DNA from: Tritrichomonas musculus
Lineage: Eukaryota; Parabasalia; Tritrichomonadida; Tritrichomonadidae
Length of the DNA: 64,000 bases
NCBI GenBank assembly: GCA_039105265.1
Contig: JAPFFF010000023.1
Coordinates: 1,054,001-1,118,000, forward strand
Reading direction: 5' to 3'
Part shown: piece by piece, positions 1 through 11,100 of the stretch
Layout of the letters: the number at the start of each line of letters is the position of its first letter
How positions within the stretch are numbered: the stretch's first letter is position 1
Notes under the pieces: model-generated
What the model saw: only the letters and a program-made list of their open reading frames with translations
Told to the model about the DNA's origin: nothing
Databases searched by the model: none
Made by a program: the position numbers and the translations under genes

Positions 1-1773
1 ATTCCCAGTTGCAAAACTAATACCTTCTGGAGCTAATTGCATACCTATAGAACCTATTGAACCCACTGTACCTGCGACACCAAATGCTAAAGCAGTCCAT
101 GAAACAATTCTTAAATTATCAACATCTTCTTCTAGATGCTGAGTTACTGTTTCTGTTCTTGATACTCTTCCTTTTAGGCTTTCTATTGTTGTGTTCATTT
201 CTTGGACATCATAGCTAATCACATCTACATTGTTAGTTACCATATTTAAATCACTTCTCATGGTTGTAATATTATCAGCAGTAATGATTTTGGAACTAGT
301 AATGTTGTAATCTGTATACAAGGTAGTTGCTGCATTAGGATTGGGATACACTTCATAAAATTGTTGTCTAATAATATATTCGAAGGGGTTAGTAGTAGGG
401 TCCCAATTAACTTCATCTATCGGGTCAACATATTCATCAAACAAATAGATTTTAATATTTCGTGAGTCATTAGGGGTTGATGAAACATAACAATATTCTA
501 CCTGTTCACATGAATCTAATAAGCCATGAATAAAATACCATTTCTTATCACTCTCGGGGTCAAATATTTTTCCAGTTGGTCTCATTGAGAATCTGTTTGC
601 CTTTATTTCTCCATCTAAAGTTATATCAAGATATAATTCTTCAACTTTTGCAATATCTAATTCACTCCCTGTACCATTTGTTTTATAGCATCTTATGGCT
701 TCAATATCATATCCATCTTTAGTACCTCCATTACTGGTTTGATAGCCTAATCCATATTTGGAAAAGTCTTCTATCTCACCCGTCTTTAGTTTTAGTTTGT
801 TCTCTACTTTACACTTTCCACCATGTATCATATAATGTAAGAGGTTATCTATAGAATAGTCATCTGGTTTTTTAATTAACATAATATTTCTTTCACTTCT
901 CTTGATTCTAATATATGTTCCATCTTCTCCATATTCATTCTCCTTATTCAAAGCATTTTTCATTTTTCCATTAATGTTTCCTTGAATATTATCTCCTACC
1001 CATTTTGTTCCATTCCATGTTAAGAACCATTTATTACCAAAACAGTATTCATTAAATTTAAACTCCAAGCCTGTAGGTATATTATAATTATCATCTATGT
1101 TCCATTGTAGTAGCCAATACTTTTTATCATCCATTTGGACTTCGCTAGTTAGAGTTGGTTTGTAAAGATACAATACATCACTCTTATGTAGTTTCAATGC
1201 ATTATCAGCTTTGATGATGGAACACTTGACTGTCTTCAGCGTTTACAGTGAATCAGTTATGTACTCATTCATGATACTCAGCTCACCATTCATCCATAGA
1301 GTATATGGATTAAAATCAAGACCACTATCAAAGGCTATATTGATGTATCCCATATTTGTGCTATTATTTATAGAACATCCATTTGCACTCTTTGTTATCA
1401 TAGGAGAATATACTTGTCCATCTTTGGCATAAATAAAGAATTCCTTAACTAAATTTCCATTTGTGTCATATATGATATTCTTTCTCAAAACCACTTTAAA
1501 GATATTGGTTTGTGCTGTTATTTCCTTCACTTTATTCATGAAATCCTCTGGTATGTTAACAAACTTTAGGATATGGTATTGTGTAGATGACTCGTATTGT
1601 ATATTATTATTTTTGATATTAAATTCTGGTATACCCTCTACTTCATTAAATAAATGCCCTGTCTGTACATATCCATCCAAATCACTCAGCGTTAATAATT
1701 CACTTGCTTTCCTAGTAGCATCTCCAACTTTAAATTGTATGTCTCCAATGAATTTTGTTGTCGTCTCGTCCAT
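1..1773 (-). pseudogene. Second surface-type protein gene of element A, partial
   Basis: The minus strand encodes a protein running off the left edge. Its middle part resembles the middle of the 1.7-kilo-residue protein encoded just to its right: both carry a 'LYLY(K/R)P' stretch, a tryptophan-rich 'W-x-L-x-W-(N/D)-G-K/T-x-W' segment and an 'SSKII-x-ADNI-x-TMR-x-DLN' segment before heptad-like sequence. The N-terminal part (around 'GDIQFKVGDATRKASELLTL') has no counterpart there and looks beta-rich. I infer a paralogous virion surface or fibre protein with a different head. The copy looks broken, with about one break. Its C-terminus is not in the window, so the function stays open. Confidence 0.5.
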
Positions 1774-1800
1774 TTAAGTCCAAAAAAATAATTCTCTATT

Positions 1801-4800
1801 CTACTCTATATTTGCGCACTTCTTCTCTAATGTAGCAAGTCTTGCCTCAAGAGTATCAATATATGCATCCTTCTGGTCTATCATTTCCTTCACTTCTACT
1901 TTAGTAATATAAGCAGTCATATCTATATCTTCTAATGGATGTTTATTTTCAAGCTCTTTGATTTTCTCGCACATGAATGCTATTGTACCCTTTAAAGTAT
2001 CGCGATATGTCTTTGCAATATTAATACATGTATCAAATGAAACCATCATCTTATCAGCATCCTTCATTGTTATTTCAAGTTCAGGTTCATCATCTGTTTC
2101 TTCATGATATGCCCATGCAAGAATCTTTTCTAATACATCTTCCTCTGCTAATGTTTCTGGGTTATCATTACGACGGAACCAACTTGGAATATTAAATAAT
2201 CCTATTCTATTTGCTACATATGCTTCTGCTGCTACCCCTGCTATTGCGGCTGCATCACCAGGATGATGTCTAACAAACTGCCATTGACCATGTAAGAACC
2301 TTCTAGCAACATAACCTACTGCTCCCATAATAACCTGAGTAGTTGCACTTATAACACCATCTTGTTGGTACATTTCTATCACTCCATTTACAATATTAAT
2401 TACATGTAGTCTTCTTCTATCTATTGTAGCAACAACATTTCCATTATATAGTACTTGTGTTATTTCTTCCCCAGTTGTTTCATCTAATGTATCATTAAAA
2501 GCTAAAAGATTACCATGAGAATAAATATTATCCATTAGTTCTCCTCTTTGTTCATCACTCATTTGTTCTATCATTCTTGCTGTTATTGCTGGTGTTGTTC
2601 CTGGTACTGTCCAAGTATCTGTTGTGGCAACCATATCATAATGTTGATATCTAACTCCATTTGCATTGACTTCTATTTGTGAATTTATTCCAACAAATCG
2701 TACTTGACCTCCACTAATATTTGCTGTAGTTGGTGCTGAATAATCAATAGTAGCAACAATTGGGTCAATAGTCTCTCCTCTATGATCAATAATATTTATC
2801 CATGCTTCCATTGTTTGCTCATTCAAGTAAGGTTCTAAACCAATATCTCCATTTTGTACAAATGGTAAATTTAGTCTATCTTGCATCGATAATTGTTCAA
2901 TATCTCTCGCTGTGTATGTTGTTCCTTCCCATTCTATTGACCAATTATTATCAGTAGCTCTATGTATTCTATCTGTCATCTCAATATCAGCTGGTCTTAT
3001 TAGAGTCCTTCGTTGAAATACATTATTATGGATAATGAGTTGGTCATTATAAAACAAATCATACACATTAAACCACTCTCTTCCATGATATTGGATACGT
3101 AAGATATCAGGATGACTAGCAACTAATGCATTTCGTTCTTCTCTTGTCAAATCTGCTATGTCTTCTAAGGTATACTGAGTTCCAGCAATATCAATAACAG
3201 GAACTTGATTCCTAAGTGCAATCGTAGTTGATGCCGTATTTGTCATTGTAGTCTGTGGTACAGTTATATCTGTTCGAATCTCATCTGTTTCATCTGTAAC
3301 AACTTGTGGCTGTACTTCTCTATGAGTTCTCACTAATGATTGTTCAGTGGTTGTGATAGTATTAGTTGCATTATCAGTATCATTATCAGTTATTGTAATC
3401 GAGGATGAATTAATATTTAATGTTTCAGTTCCATTCGTATCTGGTCTATTCCTAAAGAAGTGTAAGACATTCGAACCAAGTGTAGCAATAGCATTTCCTA
3501 ACTGAGTCAGTGCATGTGTTGTCGAAAGGACAACCTGTGTAGCTGAAAATGTTGAAATAGCTCCAGCCACAGGTATTTGAACAGTTGTTGTAGTTGGCAA
3601 AAATCTTTCCATAGTCATCTTATCAGCTTTCAAATCAACATTCACCAAAAACTTACCTTGAAAGCCACTACCTCCATCACCTGGATAACCACCACCTCCA
3701 CCTCCACCTCCTCCTCCTCCACCATTTCCTCCTGGGCCTGCTGGGAATGGTGTTGTTTGATATGTATTAATATTTACTGAGTTATTGGACATATTTAATG
3801 TTGAGAGTACCCCTGCAATCGATACTACTGAAGCTAGAATATTTAAAATCGTATTTGCAACTGATATACCTTGTTTAATGCTATCAGTATATTCATTATA
3901 CATGGCTTGAATTCTCATTTGCTCAGCTAGATTATCAACTGTCTGTTTTAACAAAGCATAATCATATTGCAATATGTCAGTAATTCCTCCAACAACATTT
4001 AAGTCTCTTCTCATCGTCATGATATTATCAGCCCATATAATCTTTGATGAATAAATATTTAAATCTGTTGATATAGTTGAACAGTTTCTTGGATCTGGTT
4101 CTACTTCATAAAATTGTTCTTGTAAGATTATGTTAAATGGATTAACTTTTACATCAAATTCAAATAATTCTTTTTCCATGTATATTCGAATGTTCTTATG
4201 ATTAAATCCTTCAATGATTTTAATGGAATACCTTTTTTCTCGATGATAATTAAATGATTCTAGACAAGGATTTGATCCATAAGTGTGCATGACTCCAGAA
4301 TTAATACAGTGTTCAGGATGACAATCCCATTTTAATTCTGTTATGTTTCCATTAATATTTAAATCTGCATAAACATATAATCCGTCTTCTTCGTTTAATC
4401 CGCTTGGTGCATCAACATACATTCTAGCTTGTTCATATTTATTTCCATCTTGTGTGAAAGTACCTGAACTGCTAGGATCAAAAACTGCAGTTGTTCCTAC
4501 GTTTAATATGGTTCCATCTTTCTTAACAACTCTCCAATTTGTAAGATAGTCTTTTAGTATGTGAGCATAATTATCATCATCTGTTAAATCTTCTTTTATT
4601 GTTCCTTTTATCCATTTCCCAATTAGTTCGTTCTTTTTAATTATTATTGCTGGAGCTCCGCTATTATTATTCATGTATGATATTTTTGCTGTAAACACAT
4701 TTTGACAGTTATTTCCTGTCCAATTTTTCCCATCCCATATTAATTCCCAAGTGTGCCTAAATAAATAGTCCTTGAACCTAAATACCATATTCAATGATAA

Positions 4801-7047
4801 ATCATAATCTTTATCTATATCCCATCTCATACAATAATAATTGGATTCTTCATATACCTGAGATGGTCTATATAAATATAATTGATCTGATTCCTTCAAG
4901 GTAAAATACTTGGAGTCAGTTGATGGAGTAGAGGGAACAACTTCATAGATTGCTTGATATTTGGAGACCAATGAGTTATATTGATTTCGAAATACTTCTA
5001 ATATATCATCATCAATCTCAATTACAATTTTATTTCCATCAGGGTCAACAATATCAAAGCTATTTTCATCATCAGTATTAACAACGTCATTATCATCAAC
5101 TTCAAGTGTACGAGCATGAGGAGCAGGAGGATGTCGTGTAATCTTATTTAAAATCCATTGGGCACCTCTTCCTATTGGTTCGAAAAGGGCAGCTATTAGA
5201 ATTACACATAAACAAAATGCCCCAACGCCTAAACCCCCAGCGATTGCATATACAAGTATTACATAAACATACAGAATTAAATCAGAATAACCTCCTATAT
5301 ATTGCCAAAATTGAGCATCTATCCAATTTCCGCCTATCTGTATAATATTATTAACTAAATTTGGGTAGTTCATGATAAAATCAACTATGAAGTGCCATAA
5401 GTTGCTCCAAAATAATGTAAATGAGCTATATGCTATTTTAATCATTCGAATTCCTTCATTCTTTAATTCATCAATTTTGTTATTAAGTCTTGGTGTCAAT
5501 TCTTTTATCTCATCAATGACCTGATGCAAATCTACATCCTTAAAGTCAGCATCTGCATCTTCTCCTCCAATATAAAAGATTACCCCCACTTTTTCATTAT
5601 CTTTAACAGCTTCATATGCAATATCCACAATACTATCAATACCATACCAAATAAAATAAAATAAGTTATATATAATCTTCATAAATTCTTTTGTCGCAAA
5701 AGCAATTGTTTTATAAGTTAATTTAATAGGCTGTTTAGCAAGAGATAGGGTAGTTGAAATGATATTATACAATAAGTCTTTTATCCATCCTATTGTCTTT
5801 TTACTATATAACCAATACTTAGATACATTGATTGTGAGTTCTTCTGGTTCTATTATTTTTGGAATCTTATTTTCTTCGAGTTTCTTTAATTCATCAGTAG
5901 TGGGAATTTCATAAACCATATCATCTTGGTTAACTAACTCCTTTGGTGGCTCAGTTGGAGTAGGTGTAGGCGTAAGTTCAGGAGTAGGAGTAGGAGTTGT
6001 TTCATCTATTTCTATTTTAACCTCATGTATTTCTGGTTCACCAGTTGTTTTATTAATTAAGCACATAGAAGTATTACCACCTGTTAAGTTCAAGAGGGTC
6101 TCATAAGATATAGTTTGATCATTTATTGCATCTATCCATTTAGTAATATTAGCAGCTGTTGTATTTGTTTTATTAACAAAGTCTTTCATGTTAGTTATGT
6201 TAGTCTCATTGACATCATAGGTAGTTTCATTAGTAGTTTCATTAACCTTTTCATCAACATATTTAACAGGTTCTACCTCAGTAAAATTAACAGTATTATT
6301 TGCTATCCATTTAGATATATTTTCATTACTTGTACTTATATCTTGTATTATAGCGTCCATACTTTCTGGTTTCTTGTCCTCCGTTTCATAAGTTAAGGCT
6401 TGAGTAGTTTTATCTACATGTTCAACAATTATTTTTAAATCAGATAGTTTAGACCAATCGATACTAGGTGCAATTGCATTATTTACATCATCTATATTTT
6501 TAATCATTAAGTTCATTACATTTAGCATACCTTGATGATTCTGTGTAAGTGCTTCTATTAGTTTCTTGTGTGTACTAACATCATATGATTCTGTTATTAT
6601 TTCTTTATCATTTACCTCACCTGTAAAATAGTTTAATGTAGCACCAGGTGCAATACCAGAATCTACGTCATCCTTCATTTTAGCTAGAAAGGTATGTAAA
6701 TTAGTAGCACTATCTCGTAGTCTTTCATAGAGCTTATTGAAGCTTGCACAATATTGTATTTTTGGTGTCAGTGTACCGTCAGTATTCCATGTATAAATAC
6801 CTTTCCCTGCCATAAGATTAAGCGCACCAAAGTTTTCGAATCCATTTTTTTCGAAATAATCACCAACTATTTTTTCATCTATTTCAGCTTTGTTGTAGAT
6901 ACAATTAAATTGCACCATTTCATCAGGTTCAATAGTGTTTTCGATGTTTAGTCGTTTACCATCTTCTTCATCAATAGTGATTTCTATATCATTTGATTTG
7001 AGTTTATATGCTTCCTTGCTCTTTGCAGAATACAGTGCCAAAGACAT
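1801..7047 (-). CDS. Giant membrane-anchored surface-type protein of element A
   Basis: About 1750 residues. I chose the start at 7047 because the following sequence (MSLALYSAKS) matches the start of the homologue in element B (MSIKLYSLQS). The order is: an N-terminal helical part with conserved 'LYNKAEIDxKIVGDY'-like sequence; a Thr/Asn-rich part with NxT sites; a Pro/Thr linker near residue 355; helical hydrophobic segments near 420-490; a strong transmembrane segment near 595-635 rich in Ala, Gly, Val and Ile; a beta-rich Trp-containing domain; a poly-Gly run near 1110; a long Thr-rich part; and a C-terminal coiled coil. This design suggests a large surface or spike protein, but I do not recognise a named family. 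It is divergent from the next gene, with starts only about 18 bp apart. Confidence 0.6.
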   Translation of the reverse strand: MSLALYSAKSKEAYKLKSNDIEITIDEEDGKRLNIENTIEPDEMVQFNCIYNKAEIDEKIVGDYFEKNGFENFGALNLMAGKGIYTWNTDGTLTPKIQYCASFNKLYERLRDSATNLHTFLAKMKDDVDSGIAPGATLNYFTGEVNDKEIITESYDVSTHKKLIEALTQNHQGMLNVMNLMIKNIDDVNNAIAPSIDWSKLSDLKIIVEHVDKTTQALTYETEDKKPESMDAIIQDISTSNENISKWIANNTVNFTEVEPVKYVDEKVNETTNETTYDVNETNITNMKDFVNKTNTTAANITKWIDAINDQTISYETLLNLTGGNTSMCLINKTTGEPEIHEVKIEIDETTPTPTPELTPTPTPTEPPKELVNQDDMVYEIPTTDELKKLEENKIPKIIEPEELTINVSKYWLYSKKTIGWIKDLLYNIISTTLSLAKQPIKLTYKTIAFATKEFMKIIYNLFYFIWYGIDSIVDIAYEAVKDNEKVGVIFYIGGEDADADFKDVDLHQVIDEIKELTPRLNNKIDELKNEGIRMIKIAYSSFTLFWSNLWHFIVDFIMNYPNLVNNIIQIGGNWIDAQFWQYIGGYSDLILYVYVILVYAIAGGLGVGAFCLCVILIAALFEPIGRGAQWILNKITRHPPAPHARTLEVDDNDVVNTDDENSFDIVDPDGNKIVIEIDDDILEVFRNQYNSLVSKYQAIYEVVPSTPSTDSKYFTLKESDQLYLYRPSQVYEESNYYCMRWDIDKDYDLSLNMVFRFKDYLFRHTWELIWDGKNWTGNNCQNVFTAKISYMNNNSGAPAIIIKKNELIGKWIKGTIKEDLTDDDNYAHILKDYLTNWRVVKKDGTILNVGTTAVFDPSSSGTFTQDGNKYEQARMYVDAPSGLNEEDGLYVYADLNINGNITELKWDCHPEHCINSGVMHTYGSNPCLESFNYHREKRYSIKIIEGFNHKNIRIYMEKELFEFDVKVNPFNIILQEQFYEVEPDPRNCSTISTDLNIYSSKIIWADNIMTMRRDLNVVGGITDILQYDYALLKQTVDNLAEQMRIQAMYNEYTDSIKQGISVANTILNILASVVSIAGVLSTLNMSNNSVNINTYQTTPFPAGPGGNGGGGGGGGGGGGYPGDGGSGFQGKFLVNVDLKADKMTMERFLPTTTTVQIPVAGAISTFSATQVVLSTTHALTQLGNAIATLGSNVLHFFRNRPDTNGTETLNINSSSITITDNDTDNATNTITTTEQSLVRTHREVQPQVVTDETDEIRTDITVPQTTMTNTASTTIALRNQVPVIDIAGTQYTLEDIADLTREERNALVASHPDILRIQYHGREWFNVYDLFYNDQLIIHNNVFQRRTLIRPADIEMTDRIHRATDNNWSIEWEGTTYTARDIEQLSMQDRLNLPFVQNGDIGLEPYLNEQTMEAWINIIDHRGETIDPIVATIDYSAPTTANISGGQVRFVGINSQIEVNANGVRYQHYDMVATTDTWTVPGTTPAITARMIEQMSDEQRGELMDNIYSHGNLLAFNDTLDETTGEEITQVLYNGNVVATIDRRRLHVINIVNGVIEMYQQDGVISATTQVIMGAVGYVARRFLHGQWQFVRHHPGDAAAIAGVAAEAYVANRIGLFNIPSWFRRNDNPETLAEEDVLEKILAWAYHEETDDEPELEITMKDADKMMVSFDTCINIAKTYRDTLKGTIAFMCEKIKELENKHPLEDIDMTAYITKVEVKEMIDQKDAYIDTLEARLATLEKKCANIE

Positions 7048-7065
7048 TTTATCAGAAATTAAATT

Positions 7066-7797
7066 ATGTTGTATAGTGTTCAGAGTCAACCAGGTAATTA
7101 CAATACGGTAAGACTTAATATTGATATCCCATGGAAATGTCCATACGTGAAGTACTATGTTTCATCTATTAATACCAAAGCCAACATATTAATGACAACT
7201 GCGGAAGATTATTTAATATTTACTACATCAAAGAGTGAGGTACGAATTGATTTTGAGGAGATGTATACCTATTCATTTGGATATCTAGTCAAATTTCTAA
7301 ATTCTCGTCAGACTACTATCACCTTCAAGAATATCAATAACAGAACCATATCATTAACACCTACTGAAAATATTACATTCAAGGAAGGAAGTCATAGAGC
7401 AAAATTGATTACTGGTTTGTTCAACTGCAAGGAATTTGATGTAAAAGCTAATGAAGAAAAAAATGTACCTGATCTACCTATACTTGATTTTGCCAATAAG
7501 TTGTATTTAGTTTCATTACAGGGGGTAGCAACTCATTCATCAATTGGAGACCAAGAATATACCCCAAGCATCCTTGCAAACATTGACACAATGATAATGG
7601 ATCAAGAGGCAATGATAGTTAACTATGACATGACTAAGCCAATAAAAATAAAAGTTAATACGGATTCATTAAAATATTTGGAAATGAGATTAGTTGATTT
7701 CATGTTTCAACCAGTAATATTAAAATCTCCTCTCTTCATTACCTTAAAAATAAAACCAAGCCAAGAGGCTGATATATATGACATCCTTACTAAATGA
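7066..7797 (+). CDS. Conserved beta-rich protein of elements A and B
   Basis: 243 residues, unrecognised family. A clear homologue lies in element B (51430-52141, minus). Both share 'NLDIPWKCxYVKYYVSSI'-like N-terminal sequence, an 'LYLVSLQG' motif, 'QEYTPS/QQYTPS', and a C-terminal 'DSLKxLExxLVDFxxQPxxLKSPLFIT'. The end resembles the last strands of a jelly-roll-like virion protein, but that is inference. In both elements it is divergently paired with the giant surface gene across less than 20 bp, so the two may share a promoter and act in the same structure. Its 3' end overlaps the GIY-YIG gene by a few bases. Confidence 0.65.
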   Translation: MLYSVQSQPGNYNTVRLNIDIPWKCPYVKYYVSSINTKANILMTTAEDYLIFTTSKSEVRIDFEEMYTYSFGYLVKFLNSRQTTITFKNINNRTISLTPTENITFKEGSHRAKLITGLFNCKEFDVKANEEKNVPDLPILDFANKLYLVSLQGVATHSSIGDQEYTPSILANIDTMIMDQEAMIVNYDMTKPIKIKVNTDSLKYLEMRLVDFMFQPVILKSPLFITLKIKPSQEADIYDILTK

Positions 7798-8113
7798 TAG
7801 CTCTGGGACAATGATATTGGATATAAGTCCTAATAATATATATCATTTCATTCACATTCCCAACAAAGTACTCATTACCTATAAATGCTGTTCCATCTCT
7901 TGTTGTTGCTCTCTTATAATTTTCTTCAAATATTGTTATTAATTCTTTTTCCACTTTTACTGAATCACTTACTGCTTCAATTATATATACTTCGCTGTCT
8001 TTTGGATATTGTCCCATTCTTGTTGCAATCTTATTTGTTCTACCAATTTTGTATACAGGTTGATTAGAATAAGAAAATTCCCTTTCACGAATCAAATATA
8101 TGTATTCTACCAT
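7790..8113 (-). CDS. GIY-YIG-like (T5orf172/MUG113-type) protein
   Basis: 107 residues. The N-terminus has 'YIYLIRE' followed by 'VYKIGRT', the two-strand signature of the GIY-YIG superfamily in its T5orf172/MUG113 branch ('GYVYILxN...YKIGRT'). The later part contains a conserved Glu-containing helix ('VEKELITIFEEN') and a C-terminal segment fitting that compact fold. Such domains are single-strand or homing-type endonucleases in phages and giant viruses. Element B has no counterpart at this place, so this is an accessory insertion between the polymerase and the 243-residue gene. It shares its upstream region with polymerase B, divergently, across 55 bp. Confidence 0.7.
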   Translation of the reverse strand: MVEYIYLIREREFSYSNQPVYKIGRTNKIATRMGQYPKDSEVYIIEAVSDSVKVEKELITIFEENYKRATTRDGTAFIGNEYFVGNVNEMIYIIRTYIQYHCPRAII

Positions 8114-8142
8114 TTTAGGGTTAATAAATATTTAGCGTGATA

Positions 8143-8171
8143 TTTTTTTATTTCTTATTTACACTTAAATG
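8143..8171 (+). promoter_or_regulatory. T7 run before polymerase B start
   Basis: Seven T at 8143-8149, then 19 nt and a TTAAATG start. The same seven-T run before a start codon occurs in elements B, C, D and E (see Part 2). A promoter or initiator role is inference. Confidence 0.4.
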
Positions 8172-11100
8172 ACATACCTCTTTGATATATCAGTTGACCT
8201 CTATTCGACTGCAAGAACAGAAGCAAGAAAAGAGTATAAGCAAAGGGTGAAAGACGTAAGAGACAAACGAAAGTTCAAGAAATATTTGAAAGAATTCATG
8301 ACCAAGGCTAAGAAAGAAATATCATTTGACATAGATATAGGTGATGATGAAGATAAGAGACTTGCTTTCACTGAAACATTAAGACAATTACACAAAGAGA
8401 ACAAGAAGAATATAGTAGTAAAAAGCGAATCATTAGGCGGTGAGGAATACAAATGGTTTACACTTTCCAAGGCACGAAGATTAGATTCAACAATAGGACA
8501 TATATCAGGGACAATAGACTTGAATGATGACTGTTCAGACAATAATCCTTGGGTTGGCAATGTATTCATCCCTGCAAAATACCAGTTGCTCTTCATTAAA
8601 AATAGAAAGAGAGGCAAGCAAACATCATTCACTATTAATAAAGAAGATAATAAAGGTAAGTTGTATGAAGAAGAAGTTGAAGTCGACGAAGATTATCGCG
8701 ATAATCCAGAAGGTGGATTCTTCCCTTATATTAATCTTTCTGATTTAGACTTATCACAGTACCAAATATTCAAGACAGTTGATAAGAAGAACTATAAAGA
8801 CAATTGTTTGGTATATGCTTGCATTCAGTCTGGAGTATTCACTGATGAGGAAATAAATTATTTACGCTTTATGGTCAAGACTAGGTTAATCCCCAATAAC
8901 TTGATATACGATATAGCCAAGCAGTTTAAATGCCATTTTGTTGTAAGAAGGATTGATGAGAAATATGATGAAAGAAGCCAACTACAAATAAAAATAGATA
9001 CAAGAAAGAGACCATGGGCCAAAGAGTTTGACCGAATTGTTGACTTATTACTGTACAAGAACCATTACATGATATATAAACCCCTAAATGGTGTTAAACC
9101 TATGGCAATATTTCGCAAGCTATTTAAAGAAGGAAAGTTCAGAGAGATAAAGAACTGTGAAATGAATATCTTAGCAACGAATGAATACAACTCTCACTTA
9201 GCGGATTATACGGACCTTGAATATGATCCTGAATTGTGCTGTAAACTAATAGATTCATCAGAGACGAAAAAGGAGAGAGAGTGGAGTAGGATTTATTATT
9301 CTGATTTTGAAACTAATACCACTGTATCACCCCATATGCCTTATCTAAATATTACTGTGTACAGGACCAAAGAGTTAATTCATAAAATGATATTTGATGG
9401 GGAGAATATTGCTGACAGATTACTAAAGTCATTGGAGAACAATTCTCTCATTTACTTCCATAACCTTAAATATGATGCTTGTTTCTTTATAAATACTCCT
9501 GGATGGGATGTACAAATAACAGAGAGAAGTGGAACGATTCTGCAAATAGTCATGACAAAGTATAAACCTAACAAGAGATTAACTTTCCGCAATAGCTACT
9601 CTATCATCCCTGCTGCATTAGCTTCATTTGGTAAGATGTTTCAGTTACCAGTTCATAAAGAGGTAATGGCCTATAAAATATATACTGAAAGGAACATAAA
9701 TAGGAAAACTGTCTCTGCGCTTGAATTTCAACTACAGTATTACTTAGAGAACCAAGACAAGAAACCATTGACACAGATAAAACAAGACTGGAAGCAATTA
9801 ATAGATAATGCAAAAGCTTGTGGTGCATATGAAAATTTGGCTATTGATATTATGAAGTATGCTATCTATTATTGCAAACTGGATTGCATAGTATTGATGA
9901 AGGGAGTAGAGAAATTTAATAGAGATCTGGTAGAAGTATTTAAGCAGACGAAGACAAAGATGCTTGATGTCCATAACTTTATATCCATTAGCTCTATTGG
10001 CTACTATTATGCATATAAATTTGGTTGCTTTGATGGGTGTTATCAACTTAGTGGTAAACCACAAAACTTCATTCAGAGATGCGTTAGTGGAGGTAGAACA
10101 ATGACAGCTAATAATGAAAAGCAATATATAGAGGAAAGGATACAAGATTTTGATGCAGTCAGTTTATATCCTAGTGCAATGAGTATTATGTCTGGTGTAC
10201 CTAAAGGAGTGCCAGAAGTAATTCGCCTGGAGGCCTCAGGTACTAATCGTGCGGGCCCATCGGATATGTTTACGAAAGAATTATTAGATTTTGATCAGTT
10301 CTTCATTGAAATCAATATCAAGAAGATCAAGTGCAAGGCTGATAAACCATATAAATTTGGACAAATATTTAGTAGGAATGATCAAGGGTCAAAAATATTT
10401 AACAACAACCCCATCAACAATTATTACATAGACAAGAGAGCTTTTATGGACTTGATGGAGTTTTATGATTTCGATTATGAGTTTATTAGAGGATATTACT
10501 TTGATAAAGGATTCAACAACAAGATTAATGTATTTATAGAGAAATTGTTCAATCTAAGAAGGAGATACCAAGATGCTAACAATCCATTGCAGCAAACCAT
10601 TAAACTACTTCTTAATTCCATTTACGGAAAATCTATCCTAAAGGCAACAACAACTGAAACTAAATGCATACCAAAAGATAAGGCAATAAAGTACATATGG
10701 AAGAACTATAATTACATAACAGAGGTGATAGAGAACAAGTCAATTGATAATGTATATGTTAAGAAGGTTAAACCAATAAACAGTCATTTTAATTTACCTC
10801 ATTTTGGTGCTAGTGTCTTGTCATGGAGCAAACATTTAATGAATAGGGTAATGAGTACTGCTGAACAAAATGGAATAGACATATACTATACAGATACAGA
10901 TAGCGTACACGTTAGAGAAATAGATGTACCAAGGATAGCTGAGGTGTTCAAGAAAAAATATGGGAAGGAGTTGATTGGTAAGAAGATGACACAGTTTCAT
11001 TGTGACTTTGATTCGTTTAATGGTGCTGTCGGTAGTGTTCATTCCAGGAAATTAATAGCATTAGGAAAGAAAAGTTACTTAGATATCCTCGTTGATGAAA

